Assembly: GCF_036227125.1 (NCBI RefSeq)
Contig: NZ_CP109435.1
Span: 4,278,001-4,342,000 of the forward strand
Origin: Streptomyces sp. NBC_01485
Lineage (GTDB): Bacteria > Actinomycetota > Actinomycetes > Streptomycetales > Streptomycetaceae
Direction of reading: 5' to 3'
Length of the DNA: 64,000 nt
In this document: positions 6,352-16,800 of the stretch, one piece after another
Layout: every line of letters starts with the position of its first letter
How positions within the stretch are numbered: position 1 is the stretch's first letter
The notes under the pieces: model-generated
Databases searched by the model: none
Told to the model about the DNA's origin: nothing
The model's input: only the letters and a program-made list of their open reading frames with translations
Position numbers and translations under genes: made by a program

Positions 6352-9300
6352 GCCGTCGGCAACCCCCCGCCCTCGACGCCACCGACGCCCGTACCGCCCA
6401 TGACGGCGGCCAGTACGGCGCCCACCTGGCCGAGCGGCTCCGGGGCGCACATGGCGTCGTGGGTGGAGTCCACGCGGTGCGCCTGGATACGGCCGGTCAC
6501 GTGGGGCTCCCAGTCCTCCGCGAGCGGTGCGTCGGCGGTGCGGCCCTCGACCGCCGTGAAGTGCAGGACGTCACCCCGGAACCGGCCGGGCGTGTGCCGG
6601 TGGAACATCCGCTGGTTGCTGCGGTAGGTGCGCAGGAACGCCTCCAGATGCTCCTCCTCCAGCGCCCACGGGGTGCTCTTGCGGACCAGGGCGAGCGTCT
6701 CCGGGACGGTGAGCGGGGTGGTGCCGCCGGTGCCGTCCTGGCGGTCGGCTCCGAGGAACTCGACGAGGAGTTCCAGGAGGGAGTGGTCGTCGAACTCCGC
6801 CGGCTGCTCGGCGGACGGTGTGCGCGGGGGCATCGGGTAGGCGTCCATCAGCGCGAGGACGGCCACCTCCTCGCCGTCGCGCTGGAGTTGCTCGGCGACG
6901 GCGTGCGCGAGCACTCCGCCGAGGGACCAGCCGAGCAGATGGTACGGACCCGTCGGCTGGACGCCCTTGATCAGTTCGGCGTAGGTCCCGGCGAGGTCCG
7001 CCACGGTGCCGTCGGCCGCGTCGGGACGGGTGAGACCCGGCGCCTGGAGCCCGTACACCGGCTGCTCCGGGTCCAGGTGCCGCAGCAGTCCCGCGTAGGG
7101 CCAGCTCAGACCGCCCGCCGGATGCACACAGAAGAGTGCGGGACGACGGCCGCCGGTGCGCAGCGGCAGCAGAGGCTCGAACGGGTCCGCGCCGATGCCT
7201 CCGCCGATGCCTCCGCCGATGACCCCGTCGGCGTCCCCGTCGAGCGAGCGGGCCAGGCCCGCCGCGGTCGGGGTGCGGAACACGTCCGCGATCGACAGCC
7301 TCGTACCGAAGGCGCTGTGGATGGCGCTGAGCAGCTTCATGGCGAGCAGCGAGTGGCCGCCGAGGTCGAAGAAGCTGTCGTCGACGCCGACCCGTTCGAC
7401 CCCGAGCAGGTCGGCGATCAGCTCGCACAGCGTCGCCTCGCCCGGGGTGCGCGGCCCGCGGCCCCCTTGCGTCGCCGCGTACTCGGGCGCGGGCAGGGCG
7501 GCGCGGTCGAGCTTGCCGTTCGCGGTCAGCGGGAGCGTGTCGACGGTGACGAACGCCGAGGGCACCATGTAGGCGGGCAGCACGGCGGAGAGCTCCACGG
7601 CAGGATCGGCCGCGTCCAACTCCCCTTCCGCGTCAAGCCTGTTCGCGTCCGGTACGAGGTAGGCGACGAGGCGTTGGTCGCCGGGGCGGTCCTCGCGGAC
7701 GACGACCACGGCGCGGCCGATGCCTGGGAGGCGGGTGAGGGCGGTCTCGATCTCGCCGGGTTCGATGCGGTGGCCGCGCAGCTTGATCTGGTCGTCCGTC
7801 CGTCCCAGGTAGACGAGTTCGCCGTCGGCACGCCGGCGGGCCAGGTCGCCGGTGCGGTACATCCGCGTGCCGGGAGCGCCGTACGGATCGGCGACGAACC
7901 GTTCGGCGGACAGGCCGGGCCGGTTCAGATAGCCCCGCGCCAGACCCGCGCCCGCGATGTACAGCTCACCGGGCACGCCGGGTGCCACCGGCCGCAGCCA
8001 CTCGTCCAGGACGTAGAGCGCGCTGTTCGCGAACGGCCGCCCGATCGGTACCGGCCCGGCGGGTGTCGGATCGCCGGGACGGAGCCGGAACTCCGCGCAG
8101 GCGACCGTCGCCTCCGTCGGTCCGTACTCGTTGACCACCACCGTGTCCGGGTGCAGCCGCCGCCACGCGTCCAGCGCCGCACCCGGCAACTGCTCGCCGC
8201 CCAGGACCAGTTGGCCGGTGGGAGACGCGGTGCCCGGCGGCAGCGCGACCAGCAGCGGCAGATGGCTGGGGGTGGCTTTCAGGAAGGTCGGCGGCGGGGT
8301 GTCCGCCCACTGCTCCGCCCGCTGCTCCTCCAGGTGCTCCTCCAGGGCGGACAGGTGGACGCGTCCGCCCGCCGCGAGCGTGCCCAGCAGGCCGGTCACG
8401 GTCAGGTCGAAGGTGACCGGGGAGTGCAGCACCGTACTACCGGTCAGCGCGGGATAGGCAGACGCGCACCAGGCCAGATAACCGGCCACCGCCCCGCGCT
8501 CGACGACCACGCCCTTGGGCCGTCCCGTGGAGCCGGACGTGTAGATGACGTAGGCGGGATGACCGGGCAGGTCGGGGCCGGTCCGGTCGTGGTCCGTGAG
8601 GTCCAGCGGGCTGAGTGCCCGGAGCGCCGCCGAGGTCTCCGCGCCGCCCGGGATGAGCACCGGGAGGCCGGCCGGCCAGGGGACGGCCGCCTCCTGGGTG
8701 GTGATCACGGCCGCCGGTGCGCAGTCCGCGAGTTGGTAGGCGATCCGCTCGGCCGGGTGGTCGAGGTCGAGCGGCAGGTAGGCACCGCCCGTCTTGAGCA
8801 CCGCCAGCAGCGCCACCACCAGTTCCGGTGAACGCGGCAGGGCCACCGCCACGATCGTCTCCGGACCGACGCCCCGCGCGACCAGCAGCCGTGCCAACTG
8901 GTTGGAACGGGCGTGGAGTTGGGCGTAGGTCAGTTCGGTACGGGTCAGTTCGGTACGGGTCAGTTCGGTACGGGTCAGTTCGGTACGGGTCAGTTCGGTG
9001 CGGGTCGGTTCGGCGTAGATGGGTTCGGCGTAGATGGGTTCGGTGTCGGCGTGGACCAGGGCGGTGGCGTCCGGGGTGCGGGCGGCCTGGGCCTCGAACA
9101 GTTCCGGCAGCGATGCCTCGGGCAGTGCGCGGACCGGCCCGTGGGACCAGGCCGTGAGCTGCTTCAGCTCGCCGGCGGCGAGGACGGCGGCCTGGCCGAT
9201 GGGCCGGTCGGGGTGACCGGTCAGCGCGGTCAGTACGCGAAGGAAACGGTCGGCGAGGCCCTGGACGGTGGCCGGGTCGAAGAGTTCGGTCGCGTACTGG

Positions 9301-12300
9301 ACGGTCCCGTGGATGCCGTCGGGATCACCGTCGGCGGTGCGCCGTTCGGCGAGGTTGAACCACAGGTCGAACTTGACGGTGCCGGATCCGCCGGGCTGCG
9401 GTGCGGTGCTCAGACCCGGCAGGTCGAGACGGGCCGCCTCGCCCGCGTTCTCGACGGCCAGCATCGTCTGGAAGAGGGGATGCCGGGCGAGGGAACGCTG
9501 CGGGTTCAGCACCTCCACCAGCCGCTCGAACGGCACGTCCTGGTGGGCGTAGGCGGCCAGGTCGGTGTCGCGGACCCGGTTCAGGAGTTCGCGGAAGGTC
9601 GGATCACCTGACGTGTCGGTGCGCAGCACCAGCGTGTTGACGAAGAACCCGACCAGGTCGTCCAGTGCCTCGTCGGTACGGCCCGCGATCGGCGTCCCGA
9701 GCGGGATGTCGGTGCCTGCGCCGAGCCGGGTCAGCAGCGTGGCCAGCGCGGCCTGCGCCACCATGAAGACGGTCGCCCCGTTCTCGCGGGCGAGGCGGGC
9801 CATCGCGGCGTGCACCTCACCGCCGATCGCCAGGTCGACGGCAGCGCCCTCGTTGGTGGCGACTGCCGGGCGGGGGCGGTCCGTTGGCAGTCGCAGTTCC
9901 TCCGGAAGGCCGGCCAGCGACTCACGCCAGTAGCCGACCTGGCGGGACAGCACGCTGTCCTCGTCGTCCTCGGAACCCAGCAACTCCCGCTGCCACAACG
10001 TGTAGTCCACGTACTGCACCGGCAACTCCCCCCAGCCGGGCGGCCCTCCGGCCAGCCGTGCCGCGTACGCCTCCGACAGGTCGCGGGCCAGCGGCAGCAT
10101 CGACCAGCCGTCGCCGGCTATGTGGTGGACGAGGAGAAGGAGCGCGTACGTGTCCGGGCCCAGGACGAACAGGGTGGCGCGCAGGGGCAGTTCCGTCGCG
10201 AGGTCGAAACCGATGGACGAGGCGGCCGTGATCTCCTGCTCCAGTCGCTCTTCCGTGGTGTCGACGACCGACAGCGGCGGTACGACGGCGGCGGAGGCGG
10301 TGAGGTCGGCGGGGTCGACGAGTTGGTACGGGCGGCCGTCCTGTTCGGGGAAGCGGGTGCGCAGGCTCTCGTGCCGCTGCACCACGTCCCGCAGCGCGGC
10401 GGCCATGGCGTCCCGGTCCAGGTCGCCGGTGAGGCGTACCGCCAGCGGCATGTTGTACGCGACCCGGCCGGCCTCGAACTGGTTGAGGAACCACAGGCGT
10501 TGCTGGGCGAAGGAGAGCGGGATCAGCTCCGGTCGCGGCATCGGACGCAGCCCGGCGCGGGCGTCGGACGTCGTCCCCGCGAGGTGCTTGGACAGGGCGG
10601 CGACCGTCGGGGCCTCGAACACCGCCTGCAAGGGCAGTTCGATCTCCAGCTCGGCCCGGATCCGGCTCACCAGGCGAGTCGCCGTCAGCGAGTGTCCGCC
10701 CAGGTCGAAGAAGCTGTCGTCGATGCCGACCCGCTCCACTCCCAGCACGTCGGCGAACAGGCGGCACAGCGCCTCTTCCTGCTCGGTGCGCGGGCCCCGG
10801 CCGCCGGCCGCCGCCTCGTACGCGGGGACCGGCAGCGCGGCCCGGTCGAGTTTGCCGTTGGGCATGAGCGGCAGGGCGTCGAGCGGCACGATGGCGGTGG
10901 GGACCAGGTGTGCGGGCAGCACGGCGGAGAGCGCGTCGCGCAGCGCGCCGGGGTCCGGGCGGGAATCCGCGCGGGGGGCGTCGTCGGCCGGTACGCCGTC
11001 GGCACCTACGACGTAGGCCACGAGGCGCTGGTCGCCGGGGACGTCCTCGCGCATGACGACCGTGGACTGCGTGATGCCCGGGAGGCTGAGCAGCGCGGTC
11101 TCGATCTCGCCGGGTTCGATGCGCATGCCGCGGATCTTGATCTGGTGGTCGGTGCGGCCGAGGTACTCGAGCTGCCCGTCCGCCCGCCAGCGGGCCAGGT
11201 CGCCGGTGCGGTACATCCGCGCGCCGGGAGCGCCGTACGGGTTGGCGACGAACCGTTCGGCGGTCAGCACCTGGCGGTTGAGGTAGCCGCGGGCCAGGCC
11301 CTCGCCCGCGATGTACAGCTCGCCGGTGACGCCCGGGGCCACGGGCTGGAGGCCGCGGTCGAGGACGTGGCACTGCGAGGCGTGCGTCGGGTGCCCGATC
11401 GGCGGCGGGGCCGGGTGGGGTGCGAGCGGCGTGGTGAAGCTGACGCACACGGTGGACTCGCTGGGACCGTACGCGTTGACCATGCGCCGACCGGAGGCCC
11501 AGCGGGTGATCAGCTCGGGCGGGCAGGGTTCGCCGCCGACGCCGAGGACGAGCTGCGGCGGCAGGGCGTCCGGGGGCAGCAGGGCGAGCACCGAGGGGAT
11601 GAGGAGGACGTGGGTCGCCGTACCGCTCCTGAGGAGGCGGGCGAGTTCGGGGCCGGGGACGAGCTGCTCGGCCGGTGCCAGGACGAGGGTCGCTCCGTTG
11701 AGGAGCGCCATGCACTCCTCCAGGAACGTGGAGTCGAAACTCGGCGACGCGAACTGCAGGACGCGGCTGTCCGGGGTGATGGCGAAGCGCTCTTTGAGGG
11801 TCTGCGCGAACGGGGCCACGCCTCGGTGGGTGCTGACGATGCCCTTGGGGCGGCCGGTGGACCCCGAGGTGTAGATGACGTAGGCCGGGTGGTCGGGGCC
11901 GAACGGGTGACCGCGGTCGGCGTCGGTGAGGTCGCGGTCGTCCTGGGCGTCCCAGGCGCGGACGGTGTCTGTGCTGTCCAGCGCCAGGACGGGGACGCCG
12001 GTGTCCGGCAGACCGGCGGCGTCGTGCGTCGTGGTGACGGTCAGCACCGGGCCGGTGTCGGCCAGCATGTACTGGATCCGGTCGGCGGGATACCGCAGGT
12101 CGATGGGGAGGTAGGCGGCCCCGGCCTTGAGGACGGCGAGGCGGGCCGCGATCAGGTCCGGCGAGCGGGGCAGCGCGACCGCGACATACCGGCCCGGTCC
12201 GACGCCCCGCTCCACGAGCAGCCGGGCGAGCCGGTTCGCGCGGGCGTTGAGATCGCCGTAGGACACCGTCACGGCTTGGACCGTCGTGCCCTGAACCGTC

Positions 12301-13859
12301 GTGCCCTGAACCTTCGTGTCCCGGACCGTCGTGTCCTGGTACGACAGTGCTGTGGCGTGCGGGGTACGGGCGGCCCGGGCCTCGAACAGCTCCGGGAACG
12401 TCGCGCCGGACACGTCGCTCGCGGGGCCGTTGGACCACGCGGCCAGGCGCTCGCGTTCGGCGGCCGTGAGGAGGCCGAGGCGGCCCACGCGCAGGCCGGG
12501 GTCGTCCACGACGGCCGTCAGCACCGTGGTGAACCGGTCGGCCAGTTCCCGGACTTGGGCGTGGTCGTGGACGTCGGCCTGGTAGTCCAGCCGCAGTCTC
12601 AGTCCGCGACCGGGCATCACCAGCAGGCTCAGCGGGTAGTGGGTGACGCTGCGGGTCTCCGCCGAGGTGATGCGGAGCTGCTGCGCCGCTCCGGCAGCCG
12701 ACGAGGGCCCTGAGCCGCCTGCCTCCAGGCCGGAGGCCGCCGACATGTCGAGGGGGTAGTTCTCGAAGGCGACGACGGTGTCGAAGAGCTGCCCGCCGCC
12801 CGCCAGGTTCTGGATCTCCGCCAGTCCGAGGTGCTGGTGGGCGAGCAGTCGGGCCTGCTGCCGCTGGACGCGGGTCAGCGTCTCGCCCAGCGTCTCGGCG
12901 GGGTCGAGGGCGACCCGCACGGGCACCGTGTTGATGAACAGCCCGACCATCGACTCGATGCCGGGGATCTCCGCCGGCCGCCCGGCGACCATCGCGCCGA
13001 ACACCACGTCGTCCTGGCCGGTCAGCCGGCTCAGCAGCACGGCCCACGCCAACTGCACCACGGTGTTCGTGGTCACCCCGTGACCACGGGCCGCGGCCGA
13101 CAGCCGCCCGGTGAACTCCTCGGGCAGCTCCACGACCAGGTGTCCGGTCCGGTCCGGCGCGGCCCGGCCGGGCTCGGCCCCGCTGAGCCGGGTCGGCTGG
13201 CCGAGACCGGCCAGCGCCTCCCGCCAGGCCGCCTCCGCGACCGTACGGTCCTGGCCCGCCACCCACGCCAGGTAGTCGCGGTACGGGGTCACCGGCGGCA
13301 GACCGGTCTCCGCGCCGCCCTGCGCGTACAGCGCGAACAACTCCCGCAGGAGGATGGGCAGGGACCAGCCGTCCAGCAGTACGTGGTGACTGGTGAGCAC
13401 CAGTCGGTGGCGTCCCTCGCCCAGGCGGATGAGCGTGAACCGCAGCAGCGGCGGATCGTCCAGCTCGAACCGCCGGACCTTGTCCTGCTCCAGCCACGCG
13501 GCAAGCGCGGCCTCTTGCTCAGACGCGCCCTGCCCCGACGCCTCCTGCCCAGGCACGTCCTGCCCCGACGCGTCCAGCCCGGTCAGGTCGACGTCCTCCC
13601 ACGGCACGTCCACCTCACGGGGGATGACCTGCACGGTCCGGGAGCGCGCCGACACGAACCCGGCACGCAGGTTGGCGTGCCGGCGCAGCAGCGCGTGCAC
13701 CGACGCCTTCAGCACCCCCGGGTGGAGCGGCCCCTCCACCCCCAGGCAGAGCTGGGTGACGTACACGTCCGGGGCCTGCTCGTCGTACAGCGCGTGAAAC
13801 AGCAGCCCTTCCTGCAAGGGTGCCAGAGGCAGAATGTCCTCCAAGTCCCGCTGAGTCAC
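6348..13859 (-). CDS. NRPS, modules 7-8: C-A-T-C-A(Asn)-T-TE
   Basis: This 2,503-residue synthetase ends the assembly line. In order: C7 (LPLAPLQEGLLFHAL, SHHVLLDGWS, about 10-450; type that accepts a D-residue donor), A7 (485-1020), T7 (GGHSL, about 1055), C8 (SFAQQRLWFLNQ, HHIAGDG, about 1110-1540), A8 (1583-2120), T8 (GGHSL, about 2168) and a type I TE (GWSLGG, about 2312). My reading of the pocket is DSLLGGAVCK for A7, identical to A6 and with no match I recall, and DLTKVGEVAK for A8, close to the Asn code. GTG 13859 is preferred because GGAGGAAG lies five bases upstream; the ATG at 13874 lies inside that ribosome-binding site. The start overlaps the preceding stop (GTGA). Both A domains carry 15-bp tandem repeats. 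Product release is by hydrolysis or cyclisation. Confidence 0.95.
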   Translation of the reverse strand: MTQRDLEDILPLAPLQEGLLFHALYDEQAPDVYVTQLCLGVEGPLHPGVLKASVHALLRRHANLRAGFVSARSRTVQVIPREVDVPWEDVDLTGLDASGQDVPGQEASGQGASEQEAALAAWLEQDKVRRFELDDPPLLRFTLIRLGEGRHRLVLTSHHVLLDGWSLPILLRELFALYAQGGAETGLPPVTPYRDYLAWVAGQDRTVAEAAWREALAGLGQPTRLSGAEPGRAAPDRTGHLVVELPEEFTGRLSAAARGHGVTTNTVVQLAWAVLLSRLTGQDDVVFGAMVAGRPAEIPGIESMVGLFINTVPVRVALDPAETLGETLTRVQRQQARLLAHQHLGLAEIQNLAGGGQLFDTVVAFENYPLDMSAASGLEAGGSGPSSAAGAAQQLRITSAETRSVTHYPLSLLVMPGRGLRLRLDYQADVHDHAQVRELADRFTTVLTAVVDDPGLRVGRLGLLTAAERERLAAWSNGPASDVSGATFPELFEARAARTPHATALSYQDTTVRDTKVQGTTVQGTTVQAVTVSYGDLNARANRLARLLVERGVGPGRYVAVALPRSPDLIAARLAVLKAGAAYLPIDLRYPADRIQYMLADTGPVLTVTTTHDAAGLPDTGVPVLALDSTDTVRAWDAQDDRDLTDADRGHPFGPDHPAYVIYTSGSTGRPKGIVSTHRGVAPFAQTLKERFAITPDSRVLQFASPSFDSTFLEECMALLNGATLVLAPAEQLVPGPELARLLRSGTATHVLLIPSVLALLPPDALPPQLVLGVGGEPCPPELITRWASGRRMVNAYGPSESTVCVSFTTPLAPHPAPPPIGHPTHASQCHVLDRGLQPVAPGVTGELYIAGEGLARGYLNRQVLTAERFVANPYGAPGARMYRTGDLARWRADGQLEYLGRTDHQIKIRGMRIEPGEIETALLSLPGITQSTVVMREDVPGDQRLVAYVVGADGVPADDAPRADSRPDPGALRDALSAVLPAHLVPTAIVPLDALPLMPNGKLDRAALPVPAYEAAAGGRGPRTEQEEALCRLFADVLGVERVGIDDSFFDLGGHSLTATRLVSRIRAELEIELPLQAVFEAPTVAALSKHLAGTTSDARAGLRPMPRPELIPLSFAQQRLWFLNQFEAGRVAYNMPLAVRLTGDLDRDAMAAALRDVVQRHESLRTRFPEQDGRPYQLVDPADLTASAAVVPPLSVVDTTEERLEQEITAASSIGFDLATELPLRATLFVLGPDTYALLLLVHHIAGDGWSMLPLARDLSEAYAARLAGGPPGWGELPVQYVDYTLWQRELLGSEDDEDSVLSRQVGYWRESLAGLPEELRLPTDRPRPAVATNEGAAVDLAIGGEVHAAMARLARENGATVFMVAQAALATLLTRLGAGTDIPLGTPIAGRTDEALDDLVGFFVNTLVLRTDTSGDPTFRELLNRVRDTDLAAYAHQDVPFERLVEVLNPQRSLARHPLFQTMLAVENAGEAARLDLPGLSTAPQPGGSGTVKFDLWFNLAERRTADGDPDGIHGTVQYATELFDPATVQGLADRFLRVLTALTGHPDRPIGQAAVLAAGELKQLTAWSHGPVRALPEASLPELFEAQAARTPDATALVHADTEPIYAEPIYAEPTRTELTRTELTRTELTRTELTRTELTYAQLHARSNQLARLLVARGVGPETIVAVALPRSPELVVALLAVLKTGGAYLPLDLDHPAERIAYQLADCAPAAVITTQEAAVPWPAGLPVLIPGGAETSAALRALSPLDLTDHDRTGPDLPGHPAYVIYTSGSTGRPKGVVVERGAVAGYLAWCASAYPALTGSTVLHSPVTFDLTVTGLLGTLAAGGRVHLSALEEHLEEQRAEQWADTPPPTFLKATPSHLPLLVALPPGTASPTGQLVLGGEQLPGAALDAWRRLHPDTVVVNEYGPTEATVACAEFRLRPGDPTPAGPVPIGRPFANSALYVLDEWLRPVAPGVPGELYIAGAGLARGYLNRPGLSAERFVADPYGAPGTRMYRTGDLARRRADGELVYLGRTDDQIKLRGHRIEPGEIETALTRLPGIGRAVVVVREDRPGDQRLVAYLVPDANRLDAEGELDAADPAVELSAVLPAYMVPSAFVTVDTLPLTANGKLDRAALPAPEYAATQGGRGPRTPGEATLCELIADLLGVERVGVDDSFFDLGGHSLLAMKLLSAIHSAFGTRLSIADVFRTPTAAGLARSLDGDADGVIGGGIGGGIGADPFEPLLPLRTGGRRPALFCVHPAGGLSWPYAGLLRHLDPEQPVYGLQAPGLTRPDAADGTVADLAGTYAELIKGVQPTGPYHLLGWSLGGVLAHAVAEQLQRDGEEVAVLALMDAYPMPPRTPSAEQPAEFDDHSLLELLVEFLGADRQDGTGGTTPLTVPETLALVRKSTPWALEEEHLEAFLRTYRSNQRMFHRHTPGRFRGDVLHFTAVEGRTADAPLAEDWEPHVTGRIQAHRVDSTHDAMCAPEPLGQVGAVLAAVMGGTGVGGVEGGGLPTA
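8931..9050 (-). repeat. 15-bp minisatellite inside A domain 8
   Basis: Five near-perfect units of CAGTTCGGTACGGGT (8931-9005) are followed by three degenerate 15-bp units. On the minus strand they encode tandem LTRTE-type pentapeptides just before the first core motif of the Asn-activating A domain. They add roughly 35 residues compared with the other A domains. The frame is kept, so the domain may still fold. Confidence 0.85.
12280..12339 (-). repeat. 15-bp minisatellite inside A domain 7
   Basis: Four 15-bp units (ACCGTCGTGCCCTGA and variants) encode tandem VQGTT-type pentapeptides. They sit at the same structural position, before the first A-domain core, as the repeat in A domain 8. Confidence 0.8.
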
Positions 13860-16800
13860 TTCCGCTTCCTCCATGTCAGTTCGAGGTCGTCGATGTCGGA
13901 CTGCGACAGGCTCAGCAGCGACAGGTCCGACGGGGTACGTCCGCCGCTGTCCGGCAGCGCGGCGTGCCGCGCCAGCGCGTCCAGCGCGTCGGTGTAGCCG
14001 TCGGCGAGTTCGCGCACGGCCGCTTCGGACAGCACTCCCCCCGCCCAGGACCAGGACACGTGCAGTTCCGGCCCGCGAGGGGTGTCCATGGTCACCGCGT
14101 CGACGGTGAGCACGTGGGTGAGGGGCATGCCGGGATCGGAGCCGGAACCCGCCGTCGAGCCCTCGCCGGCGGGCGACCAGTCCTCGGCCGGCTGCACCGG
14201 AACCCGCCCCAGGTAGTTGAACGCGATCTGCGGTACGGGCGCGGCGCTCAACTCCGCGGCGGTGTCCGGGTTGAGGTGGCGCAGCAGCCCGTATCCGATG
14301 CCGTGGTCCGGGACGGCCCGCAACTGCTCCTTGATCCGCTTGAGCACGGTGCCGGCGTCCTGCCCGCCGTCCCACACGGCGGCCTCGTCGAACGGCCCCG
14401 GGTCCAGCCGCACCGGGTACACCGAGGTGAACCAGCCGACCGTACGGGACAGTTCGAGGCTGTCGGAGATCCCGGCGAGCCCTTCGCGGCCGTGACTCTC
14501 CAGGTCGACGAGGACGCCGGTGCCGTCGCCGAGGCCGCGATGGCGTCCGACGGCCAGGGTCAGCGCGGTCAGCAGGACGTCGTTGACGCCCGCGTGGAAC
14601 CGCGCCGGGAGCTGGGTCAGCAGCGGCTCGGTCCGCTCCGGCGGCACGACGACCGTGACGGTACGGGCGGTGCGGGCCACGTCCGTGGCGGGGTCGAGCG
14701 GACGGTCCCCGAGCAGCGGGTCGGTGCCGCCGCTTGCGCCCGTACCTTCCAACGCGGCGAGCCACAAGGGGAGTTCGGCCAGCCGGGCCGGGTTCACGGC
14801 TTCCGCGGCCAGTTTCCCGGTCCAGGTCCGCAACGAGGTGCCCACCGGTTCCGGTACGGGGGGCCGGCCGTCCGCCGCGGCCTGCCACGCCTGGGCGAGG
14901 TCGGGCAGCAGCACGCGCCAGGAGACGCCGTCCACCGCCAGGTGGTGCACGACCAGCGACAGCCGCCCGGAGCGGACGGGCCCGGCGTCGAACCAGACGG
15001 CCTGGGCCATCACCCCCTCGCCGGGATCCAGCCGCCCCCGGGCAGCCTCGGCCTCGACGGCGACGATCTCCGCCAGGTCATCGCCGTCCAGCCCGATGAC
15101 GTCTATTCGGCGTATGAGGTCGGCGGCGCGGACGGCTCCGACGGCGGCGATCTCCAGGGCCCACGCCTCCTCGTCGCCGTCTGCGGGAGTGACCCGCGTC
15201 TCCACCCGCATCCGCAGCGCGTCGTGCCGGTCAAGTACCGCTTGCAGAGCCGCCGTCAGGGCGTCGGTGCCCAGTTTCGGCGGGACGCGCAGCAGCATCG
15301 CCTGGCTGAAGCGGCCGATCGGCCGGCCGGAGTCCAGCGTCTGGCGCATGACCGGCGTCGGCAGCAGCGCACCGGTTCCGGCGCCCGCCTCCTCCACCGG
15401 TGTCTGATCGCTCTCGGTGGCCACCAGGGCGAGGCCCTCGACCGTCTGGCGTTCGAACACATCGCGCGGGGTGATCTTCAGACCCGCCGCGCGCGCCCGG
15501 GAGACCAACTGGATCGACACGATGCTGTCGCCGCCCAGGTCGAAGAACCGGTCGTCGATGCCGACCTGTTCGACGCCGAGGAGATCGGCGAACAGCTCGC
15601 ACAGCACCTTCTCCCGGTCACTGCGCGGCGCGCGCCCGGACGCCGTACCGGCCGCGTCCGGCACGGGCAGCGCCTTGCGGTCGAGTTTGCCGTTGGGCAT
15701 CAGCGGCAGGGCGTCGAGGACGACGACGGCCGACGGCACCATGTGAGCGGGCAGCACGGAGGCCAGATGGCCCCGCAGCGCCGCCACGTCCACACCCCCG
15801 TCCACGCCCCCATCCGTACTGGGTGTCCGGTCCCCCTCCGGTACGACGTACGCGACGAGTCGCTGGTCACCGGGCGTGTCCTCGCGGACGACCAGCACGG
15901 CCTGGCCGACGCTGTCGTGGCGGACGACGGCGGCCTCGATCTCGCCGGGCTCGATGCGCATGCCCCGGATCTTGACCTGGTCGTCCTCGCGGCCGAGGTA
16001 TTCGAGCTCGCCGTCCTGGTTCCAGCGGGCCAGGTCGCCGGTGCGGTACATGCGGGCACCGGGCTGGCCGAACGGGCAGGCAGGGAAGCGGTCCGCGGTG
16101 AGGGCGGCACGGTTGAGGTAGCCGCGGGCCAGTCCCTCGCCGGCGATGTACAGCTCACCGGTCACGCCCGCCGGCACCGGCTGAAGCCGGGAGTCCAGCA
16201 CGTAACACCGGGACCCGTGGGCGGGACGCCCGATGGACGGCGTCCCCCGGCCGGGCAGCATCGGATCGGTGAAGGTGAGACACACGGTCGACTCGCTGGG
16301 GCCGTACGCGTTGACCATACGACGGCCCGCCGCCCAGCGGTCCACGAGTTCGGCCGAGCACGCCTCACCGCCGACGCCGAGGACCAGGTCGTCGGGGAGC
16401 GAGCCCTCCGGCAGCAGGGCCAGTACGGACGGGATGAGCAGGACGTGGCTGGCCAGCCCGCTGCCGAGGAGTTCCGCGAGCTCGGGTCCCGGACGCAGCC
16501 GTTCCGCCGGAGCGCCCACCAGGGTGGCCCCGCTGAGCAGCGACATGCACTCCTCGAGGAACGTCGAGTCGAAACTCGGCGACGCGAACTGGAGGATCCG
16601 GCTGTCGGGGGTGACGGCGAACCGTTCCGCGAGAGTCCGGGCGAACGGCGCGGCCCCCCGGTGGGTGGACACGATGCCCTTGGGGCGTCCCGTCGACCCT
16701 GAGGTGTAGATGACGTACGCCGGGTGGTCGGCGCGCAGCGGCGCGTGCCGGTCGCGGTCGGTCAGGTCGCCGCCGTCGGCGCGGTCCCGGACGACGGTCA

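Noticed and set aside
8931..9050. CRISPR-like array of short repeats
   Set aside because: Units are 15 bp, contiguous and without spacers, and lie in frame inside an NRPS gene. This is a minisatellite.
13872..13874. ATG as the start of the last NRPS gene
   Set aside because: It overlaps the GGAGGAAG ribosome-binding site. GTG 13859 has ideal spacing and a GTGA overlap with the preceding stop.
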